A stretch of 64,000 nt of DNA. Origin: Steromphala cineraria (taxonomy: Eukaryota; Mollusca; Gastropoda; Trochida; Trochidae). The translations under genes were made by a program, and so were the position numbers. Positions within the stretch are counted from its first letter, which is position 1. Each line of letters opens with the position of its first letter. The notes beneath the pieces are model-generated. The model did not search any database, was not told where the DNA came from, and saw nothing but the letters and a program-made list of their open reading frames with translations. Positions 36,801 through 46,850 of this stretch are shown piece by piece. The stretch spans positions 25,367,406 to 25,431,405 of the forward strand of contig OU744730.1 in the NCBI GenBank assembly GCA_916613615.1, read 5' to 3'.

Positions 36801-39800
36801 CTAACCAAAAAGCCTTCAAAGCAGTTTCATGTCAGCATGTGTTATTCCCTGCTATTTATCACAAGTCAAGCGTCATTGAAATACGTTAAATTGATTGGCT
36901 GCTATTAATACATTGACCAACCAGAATACAGATTTCGTTCTTTGGGATTTCCCTGCATTGCATTGCATTGCCGATCGTTCACCAAAACAACAATATCCCG
37001 TTGAAAAAGAAATAGTTGGAAGGTATTTTTCATTCTTGTTTAGGATCTAAAAAAAATTAAACACGACATTGTCTTGAAGTATTTCAAACTAGGCAATTCA
37101 GCGATTTATAAAATAAAATTAAGTTTGCTTTTTACTTTCTCAGTTACGACTCGTGTTACGAGGTCAGTCAATATAAATTCACATTTTCACCTCTGTCAAA
37201 ACATTTTTTAACATCACAAACATGGTAACCAGATAAAACATTATTCTACATATGCCCTTTCACCTCTAAATAATTTTTATTCAAACCTGTCATGTGGTGT
37301 TGAAAGTGACTCTGGCAACACAAAAATAATTAGCGACAGTAACAGGTCAAAGGTTGAGATGACAGACTGAGTTTTTTAACAATGACAATGATATAGGGTA
37401 GGGTTATTTTATAAATTATGTAGAGAACTGTGTACAAATGAATTTAATTTGATTCCTTGCTAAACATTTAAAATTAATTTTGTAAAGATAACTGTAAATT
37501 TTAAATAATTTATTTTGAAAGAGGATTTAACATCAACAAATAAGTAAAGAAAGTAAATCTATTTAGATTTACCAATTATTAATGTATCGGGATACGTATC
37601 GTATCGAGGCAGTAGTATCGAGATACGTATCGTATCGTGACCCACCTGTATTGTTGCACCCCTAATAAAAATATAAAATTGAGCTCTCAAATCTTAGTAT
37701 AGACTTGCTTAGGCTTTCATTTTATTTTAGGGTCTGGCTGACAGATTAAGTATCACGATTCTCAGTGTATCAACATATCGTCACAACTCTAATAAGCACA
37801 TATCAAGAATATACATACATCTGATGCCATAGATCATAAGAGGGTCTAGTTGCTTCTTTCCATGTTTGCCCATTCCCGATAGATTAGAGCAGGCCTGGGT
37901 TTCTCTATCAAACAGATAGTCCAGCATCGTCAGCGCCATCTTCTCCGGGGTGCGGCAGTTGGAGTGCACATGGAGCAGATCACTGAAGCAGAGAAATGCT
38001 AGTAAAAAAATCTCAAAACGATCGCAGAGAAATAAAAGTTATACCAAACGAACCGCAATGAAAATACAAGCGAAAAAGTCTACTCAGTACTGTGACAAAC
38101 TTGTAGGTAACATAGTTTTCGAGTTGTGAGCGATTTTTTGTTTTCCATTTCTCAAAAAGTTTGGCTGGCAAAAATTTGCATTTTTTTCGGGAGAGTATCA
38201 TAAAAATCCTTCCCAAGGGTAAGGCAACAGCATAAATGGCCAATGAAGTATCAACCTACTACAATTAAACAAAATTTTGGGGGGGGGGGGGGGGGGAATG
38301 GTTTAAGGACGGATAACATTGAAAAGGTGAAGTGAGATGATTATTTGTTGAGCTTTGATTTCAATCACTTCACATTTCTTTCAAGGTAATTTTACCCGAA
38401 CTACAAGATGGTCACAATGGGTAATTTAGAAGTAGCTGGATTTCCTCTTTTAGAGCTAATTTTAAGCTTACTACAGTTTAAGGAAGTTGGTGCAAAATAA
38501 GTATTAGGACAATTTGGATGAAAAGTATGTCTTGTATCTATGTCTATAAAATACAATGTTACCACAGTATTTTCCAATATGAAGTCTGACATTACACACC
38601 AGATGCTAAAAATCGACAATAATAATAAAACCGTTTTATAAAATATGATTTCAATGATAAATAGAATCTTATCCTCCCGTCTTCTGATATCAAATATATC
38701 AACACTCGTTGATAAAAGTAAAATATCTTTGGCCAGCCAACTTGTGTTGATATATTTGATATCAGAAGACACTTTGGTAAGATTCTCTATTTCTTGTACA
38801 TTGTTTTGGCAAGTACCACAGACCTACATTTAAAAATAGAGCCATTGGCTCTGTAGCTCATCAGGCATCATATCAAGTTTGCTTTATACAGGCCAGATGA
38901 GCTAAAAATGAAACTGATGTTACCTATTGCAAGAAAAACTATAAAAAAATTACAAAACAAATGTAACGATTTCGGAATAAATTTCCTTACCCAAATGATT
39001 TATTATTATTCAACACTTTCTAGATCGCCAATATCAGACAGTGAAAGAGGTCCAGACTAAAATATCCAAGGAGAAATAAATTTGCCATAGACTGTCATCT
39101 AATGGAGAAAAATAGGTTTTTAAGATTGTGACCCCTGTGACCCTATTTGGGGTCATGGGGTCACGAAACCTACAGTTTAGAACCCCAATTGGCCAAGAAG
39201 TCTACATGCAGTCTTTCAGCTCAATAGACCTTTAGGAGCTAAAGATGATGATGAAAATAAGTTTTTAAGGTTGTGACCCCTGTGACCCTATTTGGGGTCA
39301 TGGGGTCACAAAATCTACAGTTTAGAATCCCCATTGGCCAAGGAGTCTGCACATATAATTTCAGCTCTCTAGACCTTTTGGAACTTGAGAAGAAGATGAA
39401 AATAATTTTTTAAGGTTGTGACCCCTGTGACCCTATTTGGGGTCACAGGGTCACTAAAGTTACAAATTAGAATCCCTATTGTCCAAGGAGTCTGCACATA
39501 TAATTTTTAACTCTCTACTCCTTCTGGAACTGGAGAAGAAGATGAAAATAGGTTTTTAAAGTTGTGACCCCTGTGACCCAATTTGGGGTCATGGGGTCAC
39601 GAAATCTACAATTAAGAATCCCCATTGGCCAAGGAGTCTGCACATATTGTCTTTAACTCTCTAGTCCTATTAGAACTGGAGAAGAAGATGAAAATAGGTT
39701 TTTAAGGTTGTGACCCCTGTGACCCTATTTGGGGTCATAGGGTCACCAAAGTTACAAATTAGAATCCCTATTGTCCAAGGAGTCTGCACATATAATTTTT

Positions 39801-42800
39801 AACTCTCTACTCCTTTTGGAACTGGAGAAGAAGATGAAAATAGGTTTTTAAGGTTGTGACCCCTGTGACCCTATTTGGGGTCATGGGGTCACGAAACCTA
39901 CAGTTTAGAACCCCAATTGGCCAAGAAGTCTACATGCAGTCTTTCAGCTCAATAGACCTTTAGGAGCTAAAGATGATGATGAAAATAAGTTTTTAAGGTT
40001 GTGACCCCTGTGACCCTATTTGGGGTCATGGGGTCACAAAATCTACAGTTTAGAATCCCCATTGGCCAAGGAGTCTGCACATATAATTTCAGCTCTCTAG
40101 ACCTTTTGGAACTTGAGAAGAAGATGAAAATAATTTTTTAAGGTTGTGACCCCTGTGACCCTATTTGGGGTCACAGGGTCACTAAAGTTACAAATTAGAA
40201 TCCCTATTGTCCAAGGAGTCTGCACATATAATTTTTAACTCTCTACTCCTTCTGGAACTGGAGAAGAAGATGAAAATAGGTTTTTAAAGTTGTGACCCCT
40301 GTGACCCAATTTGGGGTCATGGGGTCACGAAATCTACAATTAAGAATCCCCATTGGCCAAGGAGTCTGCACATATTGTTTTTAACTCTCTAGTCCTATTA
40401 GAACTGGAGAAGAAGATGAAAATAGGTTTTTAAGGTTGTGACCCCTGTGACCCTATTTGGGGTCATAGGGTCACCAAAGTTACAAATTAGAATCCCTATT
40501 GTCCAAGGAGTCTGCACATATAATTTTTAACTCTCTACTCCTTTTGGAACTGGAGAAGAAGATGAAAATAGGTTTTTAAGGTTGTGACCCCTGTGACCCT
40601 ATTTGGGGTCACAGAGTCACCAAAGTTACAAATTAGAATCCCCATTGGCAAAGGAGTCTGCACATATCATTTTTAACTCTCTAGTCCTTCTGGTTCTGGA
40701 GAAGAAGATGAAAATAGGTTTTTAAAGTTGTGACCCCTGTGACCCTATTTGGGGTCACAGGGTCACCAAAGTTACAAATGAGAATCTCCATATGCTAAGG
40801 TATCTGTACACAAAATTTCAGCTCTCTAATGTGTATGGTTCATGAGGAGAAGTCGAAAGTGTCAAAAGTTTACGGACGGACGACTGACGACGGACGGACG
40901 CCGGACAGTCCATGCCATAAGCCCATCTGGACTTTCAGTCCTGATGAGCTAAAAATTACAGTGGAAAAATATCCGAATCTGCACAAACTGCTCTCTAATC
41001 TTGCATGTCAGTTGATTGTTTCCCTGCACAATTATCTATTCTAAATTGTAACGACAGATGGTGTTGAAGTACCTTGGTGATATAGGAACCCGGACTCTCA
41101 TTTCAGGGTTAGAATCATCACCAAGCCACACTCCCCCTGGGTAGTCCTCTGAAAACACAAGGAGTAATAATGTCTGTGCATGCTCAAATGAACATCATGT
41201 GATACATACTCTTCGCTTATTATTTTAAGATTAATGTCCTAAATCTCCAAACGGCAAGATTGAGCGATTCACAAGAATCTTGCTCATGAAAAATAATTTC
41301 CTGTTGAAAATAAAATTTAATAATTGATTTCATGTAAAGAAATATTTTGAATAATCACAAGGCCTGCAAGTTTACCTTCACAGTTAAGGGTGATTAGAGT
41401 TACGTTTGGACCAAGATTTTGAACATTTCCATCGACACTGTTGTCACCATCTGAAAATGTAAATGATCATATGAGATATGACAAACACAGTGAATATACA
41501 GACAACAAGGAAATGTCTTCAAGATTATTCAAGTATTCAGTTAGTTTTGGTCCTTTGATATTTGACATATTGATTCTCATTGTTGTATTTTCAACACTAT
41601 TTTGTCCTAACATCCGAGCATATAAAATAATATTCTGAACTACAATGATATATCTAGCAAACCCATTTTCTAACTTTAAGATTTGTTTGTTTAATGTTAA
41701 TGCAGGTTTACTAGATGGATTCATTATCCTCTGAGATGTCTCCACTATTTCTGGACTCTAGAAACATCATATTAAGACAAAGATCAAGTTGAATAATTGT
41801 GTCACTTGCCTCCATCAGACCTTGTTCCATTGTGAGGAAGACCGACAATCACAGCTCTGAAAATATTCAAACTATACCTGATGACAGCTATAGCAATAAT
41901 GACTAAAAAATCTAATTAAATTCTAAATTTCATCAGGTTTGAGTTATGCTGAACATTTTTCCATTCTAAAATTGTAATGGAGATAATGATTACTGAACAG
42001 TTGGTATATCCAGTGTCGGGGTAGGAACGTTACGCTAACTCCACTAATCTGTAGGGCAGCTGGGCTGTGCAATAAATTATATTATTATTGTATCGGTATA
42101 TTGGGATACGGGAACACAGCAATACGTATCCCAATACGATTTCAAATAACCAATATATTGAATAGATGTTAAGATGCACTTTCAGTATCCATAAGAAGTC
42201 AAAATTAGACCTCAAACTATCATTAGGAATACCAAAATATATAAAGATAATCAGATAAATGTTCTCATATTTAAAACAAATCAAACCAAGCAAACATGGA
42301 GCAGGACTTGTCATCAACATCAAGCACAGCCGGTAGTGTTTATCAATTAGATGTAAATAATCATCGTTAATCTTTACATAATCGACAAAGATAATAAAAT
42401 TCAAGTATAAATGATGATAAACGACAAGTCTTATGATCTTTTTTTCTGGTTTTCGAATAAAATGTGTTTACTTTTGCTTTAAGAAATATTGCAATACATA
42501 TCCCAATACTCTGCTAATCTATTGCAATATATCGCAATACAAAAATCAGGGCAATACACAGCCCTACTAATCTGTACCCTGGGATCAGAAGCTAGATTCG
42601 CTCGCGCGGCCCGACTTATATATAGCCAATCAAATCATTTTGTCGCGACCTTCTCGATAAAATTTCAAATAGAAAATTATGATTTGATTGGCTATAGGGT
42701 ACAGATTAGTGGAGTTAGCGTAACGTTCATACCCCGAGACAGGATGCAGTTGGGAAAGCAGATAAAGACTTACCCTCTTCTTGAACCAGAAGCATTAGGA

Positions 42801-44500
42801 GACAAGGAGGTAGGGCCTTGTCTTGCTTGGATGAGAATTTGTTCTACTTTTTCTTCTAATGTGCGAGATCGTTGATTCACTGAATTTAATTTGTTCTCAA
42901 TGGCTTCAAGTCGTAAACAAATAGCTTTGTTAATGTTGAACAGTATTTGCTGCAACAAAAATGGGCAAAATGAAACTGTTCTGAAATGAAAACAAAATGA
43001 TTGACACATATTCATTAGTAAGGTTAAGTTATATTTCTACAAATATTCTAAAATTGTCATTTTATTTTATTTTAATAGTGTCTATCAACACATCTAGTTT
43101 GTTTACAAGGAACTATCTGAACTGAACTATTCAGAATATTTCAATAGGTTTATCAAAAAACCTGAATATCAAAATCCTTACCTTGATTGACTGGTCAACA
43201 TTTATTTCTGTATCATCGAGACGTCTTCTTTTTGATAAAGGAGCATCTAGTGAAAAAAGATTACCAAATTTAAACCTTTAATTGACTTTAATGAATATCA
43301 TATATATATACCGAACATCTTTGAAAACGCACCATCTGTAAATTTTGAATTATGGTAATATTATTATTTGTAGAGTATAAATGAAGGTTGGAAATGTTGC
43401 TAATAACACAAAAGACCATAAAAAACGACATATAGCCGAGAACGGATTGCCCGAACACATCATCGAACAAATTACATGGAAACAACAAAATGCATGCACA
43501 ACACACAGGAACAGCACAACTTGCATGCTGAACACATGCTGAGTCGGGGTATAAATAACCGTCAGCATTAAATCATCCTTATTTCAGCTGTACCTGTCAA
43601 AGTAAAGTTTATTTTGCAATGCCAAGAGTGTCAGCAGAGGAACAAGAGCACCTTGGGCATGTTGCAGGTTTGCACATCAATGTGACAATGCTTTGCAACA
43701 AGAGGGGAATGGAATTCCTCAGAACATTATTCAGAGGCTTATCCGCTCAATGAGGAGACGGTGCACAGCCTGTGTTGCTGTTAACGATGGTCATACACGT
43801 TACTAACTTCCCATTTGGACACCACCTTTCTTAGTGGTCAACTGAATTAAAACTTCACCGTTTTGTTTGAATTGTTCTTGTTTCTTTTCTTTACCAAACA
43901 TTGGTCTACAAACGTATGGCCAATATACTCGGATTGCTCGCTTATGCTCTTGGAAATCCAAACTATTAAAGGTTTCTGCGTTTTCAAAGATGTTCAGTAT
44001 ATATGCAAATTTAGTTTGTAAAGAGCTAGAACGCTAAATTTATATTTGTTTCGAGATATCCCAATAACCATGCTCTCACTTTTAAGTCATGTCCAGCAAG
44101 AGAATAAACAAAATATTTGGTAAAAGAGATATATACATTGGGGTTTTAACCACTCGGGATATCCTCTCCGTCTCCATCTGAATGCACAAACTTAATAGGG
44201 GCCAAAGGACCACCAAAGCTACAATTTTGAATCCTCACTGATCAAGGAGTCTATACACAAAGTTTCAGCTTTCTAGGCCTCATGATGTCACAGATGTCTT
44301 TCCAGATACTTGCAAAAGCAAAAGTAATGTTTTGCATATTATCAACGGCTTATTTCACAAAAGAACTAATTTTTACCATCATCATCTCCTGTTCCATCCA
44401 TTGATGAAGATTCATCGAGGTTTGTGACAACGGAGGACGTCTCCACGGCAATGATCCGTGGTGCATTACCAATCCCGCTACCGGGACCATCAGTAGACAT
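30773..44500 (-). CDS. BANP: BANP/SMAR1 orthologue, BEN-domain nuclear protein (spliced, 11 coding exons)
   Basis: Nuclear DNA-binding protein of the BANP (BTG3-associated nuclear protein, SMAR1) family; in vertebrates it binds CpG-rich promoter motifs and controls chromatin opening and transcription. Joining exons 44377-44500, 43182-43246, 42774-42949, 41810-41856, 41712-41757, 41376-41437 (or -41450), 41073-41148, 37819-37982, 32469-32713, 31592-31747 and 30773-30895 gives one open frame of about 427 residues. Visible parts: acidic/Ser-Thr N terminus (1-42), KRRRLDD basic patch (about 48-54), a coiled coil (about 68-105, ICLRLEAIENKL), an acidic linker, the VTLITLN and EDYPGGVWLGDDSNPEM blocks, the BEN domain (about 203-290: NCRTPEKMALTMLDYLF, GKHGKKQLDP, then FGITENDW and SKCRTAFRRKQRG), and a Gln-rich tail (QIQILQGDQV). 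Human BANP is somewhat longer. Phases agree at every junction; only exons 4-6 are ambiguous. Introns are heavily loaded with transposons. Identification is from recalled family sequence. Confidence 0.93.
31592..31747 (-). CDS. BANP: BANP coding exon 10 (Gln-rich region)
   Basis: A phase-0 exon of 52 codons, rich in Gln: AEVDSIQQAVSTMQGEAIQQ at the start and AQHIQILQGDQVIG at the end, similar in composition to the QVQIHQIGEDGQ repeats of vertebrate BANP. The acceptor is CTTCAG and the donor GGG/GTAAAC. Confidence 0.85.
32469..32713 (-). CDS. BANP: BANP coding exon 9 (BEN domain, second half)
   Basis: Encodes CHLIHRFGITENDWHRIKQN and continues through DSKCRTAFRRKQRGMPLTVK, completing the BEN domain, then a less conserved acidic tail (GCQSDEDSLSHEDSELHIHQ). 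The acceptor is TTGCAG and the donor CAG/GTACTC. Confidence 0.95.
33642..36196 (+). mobile_element. large pearl-like/Helitron-like element, copy 2, in a BANP intron
   Basis: Same start and end as copy 1 and closely similar along most of its length, but about 650 bp of the left arm (25557-26205 in copy 1) is replaced by about 60 bp, the tandem core has four units rather than eight, and the microsatellite and hairpin are shorter. It lies antisense to BANP between exons 8 and 9. Confidence 0.72.
35515..36130 (+). repeat. 156-bp tandem array, four units
   Basis: Same monomer as at 26655-27895, ending in the same ACGG microsatellite. Confidence 0.88.
36372..37664. mobile_element. hAT-like non-autonomous element in a BANP intron
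   Basis: Ends TAAGGGTGCAAC and GTTGCACCCCTA, with a perfect 8-bp target duplication ATAAAAAT at 36364-36371 and 37665-37672. Subterminal tandem ATACGATACGATAC / GTATCGTATCG motifs occur at both ends. 1293 bp, non-coding. Confidence 0.85.
37819..37982 (-). CDS. BANP: BANP coding exon 8 (BEN domain, first half)
   Basis: Encodes SDLLHVHSNCRTPEKMALTM... through GKHGKKQLDPLMIYGIR, the N-terminal helices of the BEN domain, near-identical to vertebrate BANP. The acceptor is CTTCAG and the donor AGAT/GTATGT. The preceding intron carries the 145-bp repeat array. Confidence 0.95.
38280..38297 (+). repeat. poly-G run
   Basis: About 18 consecutive G in a BANP intron (C on the transcribed sense). No wider structure. 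Confidence 0.8.
38663..38786. repeat. 124-bp hairpin in a BANP intron
   Basis: GTCTTCTGATATCAAATATA TCAACAC and its exact inverse at 38744-38770, with outer arms AGAATCTTA/TAAGATTCT. Loop about 45 bp. Confidence 0.75.
38833..38909 (+). mobile_element. GAGCCATT element, 77-bp deletion derivative
   Basis: Keeps only the two ends, AATAGAGCCATTGGCTCTGT and GGCCAGATGAGCTAAAAAT, joined after losing the core and microsatellite. Confidence 0.65.
39060..40955 (+). mobile_element. GAGCCATT/ACGG element with 145-bp tandem core
   Basis: The right end (ACGG tract at 40865-40905, CCATAAGCCCATCTGG, GATGAGCTAAAAA) is that of the family. The core is twelve units of about 145 bp. The left boundary is uncertain and may be the short copy at 38833. 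It lies antisense in a BANP intron. Confidence 0.65.
39115..40790 (+). repeat. 145-bp tandem array with 728-bp higher-order repeat
   Basis: GTTGTGACCCCTGTGACC recurs about every 145 bp. The five-unit block from 39115 to 39842 is repeated almost base for base from 39843 to 40570 (AACCCCAATTGGCCAAGAAG at 39181 and 39909). Confidence 0.9.
41073..41148 (-). CDS. BANP: BANP coding exon 7
   Basis: Encodes EDYPGGVWLGDDSNPEMRVR plus four residues, almost identical to the vertebrate EDYPNGTWLGDENNPEMRVR block just before the BEN domain. The acceptor is TTTCAG and the donor CCAAG/GTACTT. Confidence 0.92.
41376..41450 (-). CDS. BANP: BANP coding exon 6
   Basis: Encodes VDGNVQNLGPNVTLITLNCE; the VTLITLN block is diagnostic for BANP. 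The first acceptor is TTTCAG at 41451; a second, AACAG, would start the exon at 41437 and is needed if exon 5 is read in the acidic frame. The donor is GAAG/GTAAAC. Confidence 0.8.
41712..41757 (-). CDS. BANP: BANP coding exon 5 (frame depends on exon 4 donor)
   Basis: With the GC donor of exon 4 this exon reads ESRNSGDISEDNESI, an acidic/Ser stretch like the vertebrate linker. With the GT donor and a start at 41755 it reads SPEIVETSQRIMNPS. The acceptor is TTCTAG and the donor TA/GTAAAC. Both routes keep the total at 1284 coding bases. Confidence 0.5.
41810..41856 (-). CDS. BANP: BANP coding exon 4 (probable GC donor)
   Basis: Encodes AVIVGLPHNGTRSDG, aligned with the vertebrate NTIVVKVPGQ region. 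The acceptor is TTTCAG at 41857. The best donor by consensus is GGAG/GCAAGT, a GC-AG intron; an alternative GT donor (AAG/GTCTGA) would end the exon at 41821. The GC choice leads into an acidic segment like the vertebrate one. Confidence 0.6.
42013..42742. mobile_element. palindromic MITE (GAAGCTAGATTCGCTCGCG family), split by a hAT-like element
   Basis: Left end TGTCGGGGTAGGAACGTTACG and right end CGTAACGTTCATACCCCGAGACA are inverted, followed inwards by CTAACTCCACTAATCTGTA and its inverse. The insertion at 42052-42566 separates the left arm from the core. Confidence 0.78.
42052..42566. mobile_element. hAT-like element nested in a palindromic MITE
   Basis: Starts TAGGGC and ends GCCCTA, with GGGCTGTG/CACAGCCC just inside. 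Perfect 8-bp target duplication CTAATCTG at 42044-42051 and 42567-42574. 515 bp, with ATTGCAATA-rich subterminal sequence like the element at 842-2569. Confidence 0.85.
42774..42949 (-). CDS. BANP: BANP coding exon 3 (coiled coil)
   Basis: Encodes residues 64-121 with heptad-like Leu/Ile spacing (ICLRLEAIENKLNSVNQRS), equivalent to the vertebrate ICLRLDSIEAKL coiled coil used for self-association. The acceptor is TTGCAG and the donor AGG/GTAAGT. Confidence 0.88.
43182..43246 (-). CDS. BANP: BANP coding exon 2
   Basis: Encodes residues 42-63 (DAPLSKRRRLDDTEINVDQS...), matching the family's Lys/Arg-rich then acidic N-terminal segment. The acceptor is CACTAG and the donor AAG/GTAAGG. The basic KRRR is a candidate nuclear localisation signal. 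Confidence 0.85.
44190..44286 (+). repeat. fragment of GAGCCATT-type element
   Basis: GGGGCCAAAGGACCACCAAAG to TTTCAGCTTTCTAGGCCT matches the middle of copy a; neither end is present. Confidence 0.55.
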
Positions 44501-44509
44501 GGTGTTTCA
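44377..44509 (-). CDS. BANP: BANP coding exon 1 with start codon
   Basis: The ATG is at 44500-44498. The exon encodes residues 1-41 (begins MSTDGPGSGIGNAPRI) plus one base of codon 42. A 9-base leader (44509-44501) follows a TTGCAG acceptor, so an untranslated exon lies upstream. The donor is G/GTAAAA at 44376. The segment is rich in Ser, Thr and Asp and ends in an Asp run. Confidence 0.85.
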
Positions 44510-45068
44510 CTGCAATTACAAAATAACATGTATACATATAAAATGCATTTCATAAATTATGGAGAATATATTTTGTCTGTGTAGCAAACATTTAATGTGA
44601 CTGCACCGTTAAAGGGACAGTCCTATAAAGGTATTTTGCTTTATACGAACTTCAAGGGGACAATTCAGTTTATAAAGCATTAAACCAGGGACTTGGAAAG
44701 ACATCTTCGACCATAGGCCTCTTTCAGTGTAACCCATATTATATCAATTTGATAATGAAGAGTGCACAATCGGTCAATCATCAGCAAGCAGTGAAGTCAT
44801 TCATCTGCGTTACGATTTTGAAAAGCGACGTCACAACATTAAGGGACATTAATGTTAAGTTAAGTCATCAATCAATGTGAGGTGATGTGAGGTTTATCGC
44901 AGCTTTCAAGACTATTTCACTTACATCGCGGCTGCGTGTATTATTGCAGGGAGAAAGCCTGCAACATTATTGTGGCTATGCATTGCGGTGAAACCTGCAA
45001 GCATCGGCTGGAACTAGCAACCATGGGTCTTACTGCACTGAAATTCAGTGTAGCATTGCACCCAAACC

Positions 45069-45455
45069 TAGTGGTGTTCCGATTAATTGATTTGGTCGAC
45101 CATCAGTCGGTTGACCCATTTGACCACATAATCGATTACAACTTTCTGTAATCGATTTAATCGATTACTGATAAAAATCAAGATATTTTTACAGTAATTG
45201 TCAGTAATATTACTAAAAGAATGATTCTGATTGATTTCATTACTAAAACATGTTATTTTTGTTTTCCAAATATAGGATCAAGTGAAAATGCAAGCAAAAA
45301 AATAGAAAACTTATTTTTTAAACTTTTCTACCCTTATGAAGGAATCAATCTTAGACACCAAAATGCAACTACATGTAACCGATTATTAATCGATCATCGA
45401 TTGGTTACCCCCAACTGATGATCGATTACAAAATTTCAACCGATTCCCAACACTA
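45069..45455. mobile_element. hAT-like short element
   Basis: TAGTGGTG...CAACACTA ends with a perfect 8-bp duplication CCCAAACC at 45061-45068 and 45456-45463. Subterminal AATCGATTA repeats. 387 bp. It lies in the BANP 5' intron. Confidence 0.82.
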
Positions 45456-45479
45456 CCCAAACCTCACTGCGTGTAGAAA

Positions 45480-45565
45480 AGTTATGATTATCTACTGCAG
45501 ACAAAGTTGCCGAGCTCCTGATCCATAGCGAAACGCGCTAACCACTGCACTTTCCCGCGGCCGCC
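45480..45565 (-). repeat. possible tRNA-like SINE head fragment
   Basis: The minus strand reads GTGCAGTGGTTAGCGCGTTT, resembling a tRNA box A region, but I see no box B. Probably a truncated SINE. Confidence 0.35.
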
Positions 45566-46679
45566 CCTATCAATCAATGTAAATCTGTGGATTCAAATCA
45601 TACAGTATCATTGATGAAAGTACAGCTTCAACTAACAAGATCTCGGACCATAAGCAGATATGACAGTTTCTTTAAATATTCCTTCATATAGTCAATTCAC
45701 TGCCTTGAAAATATTTTACAAATCCTTATAATATTTTATCTTTGTTAAAAAAAATTTTAATTATAAAACATTCCTTCGTATTGATACTTTGTAAAACAGA
45801 AGTTCAAAGAGAAACTTGGTTTATGAAGCATGGCAAATTCCATAGATCAATCTAGCTAATAAAGTCAACTTAATCTGATAATACTAGAAATTAATGGGGA
45901 ATTTTGTTGAGTAGTAAACTAAGATTCACTTTGATTAACAGTTGGAAACAAAACTACTTCTATAATCTAATTTAATGTTCATGACCTAAAAACAATTTTT
46001 TGCTACATAACAAAGCTCTTTGATTTGTAGAATTTAAATCCATTGTCGACCAAAAAAACTACTATCAGGAAAATAATGTTCAAATATTGCAAACCATGAA
46101 TTAAAATATGAAAATCAATAACCAAAAAATCTATACTTATGAAAACTGCATTGCGAAGAGAGCTACATTTGAATCAATGTATAGTAAAAAGTTGGGTTTG
46201 GGGCGATGGGAATGGAATACACGAAATTTTGACTAATCTTCCTACTGTAGCAGACGAACTTTTCGCCTTCCGTTGCTCATCTTCCAAAACCGGCATGCAA
46301 AACGGGAGAGAAATTTGTAACAACGAGGAAGGATTCCAAAAATAGAATTTCTAGATTAATTTGGGACATTGGGCTCCATTTATCTTGACAAACAACAGTT
46401 GCAACTCGTTAAAAACTTGTTAGATGGACACTTCCTACTTTGCCGCTCCATCACTCAAAAATTCTCACCAAATCCCGTCTCTGTCTCGGACCACGATAAT
46501 GGCGTACGGAACGGTAACTTGCGAGAAAGGACGATAGTGCGCATGGGCGGTGGAAGGTTTATCATTTCCAACCAGCGAAGCGAAAAGAATATCAGTGGAT
46601 ACGCTTGCGTTTGTATGCAACCTATATATCAATGAAGTGATTTCTTATCATTAAAGGTTTGATTGTATAATCAACATAC

Positions 46680-46850
46680 CTTGTTTTTCAGAATGCTGTA
46701 GAAAGAATGAAGAAAATTCAACGTAAAGATCCGTATCGGAGGGGGTTAGTCGACTAAAGTCAAAAGCCTCAAGTTCGGAAAATGTCGTTAGAGATCGGTA
46801 GTTTCCGTGGATAATCGAGCGCGTCAATCATCAATGTCAAGTGCTTTGTA
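46680..46850 (-). other. BANP: probable 5' untranslated exon and promoter of BANP
   Basis: Reading the minus strand, AACAAG/GTATGT at 46680 is a strong donor and is the best candidate to splice to the acceptor at 44510 before the start codon. The upstream end is a guess. No long coding frame is present. The surrounding 46.4-46.8 kb has more CpG than its neighbours and a TGCGCATG core (NRF1-like) on the plus strand near 46537. Confidence 0.4.

Noticed and set aside
38401..38833. Overlapping frames of 123 and 62 residues on opposite strands
   Set aside because: Both are shadows of the 38663-38786 hairpin and AT-rich intron sequence.
42489..42875. 128-residue plus-strand frame
   Set aside because: It crosses the ends of two transposons and a BANP exon on the other strand; it has no coherent domain.
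46139..46635. Two plus-strand frames (68 and 88 residues) near the BANP promoter
   Set aside because: No family resemblance, and the second begins in a frame without splice support. Possibly transcribed leader sequence, but not supportable as coding.
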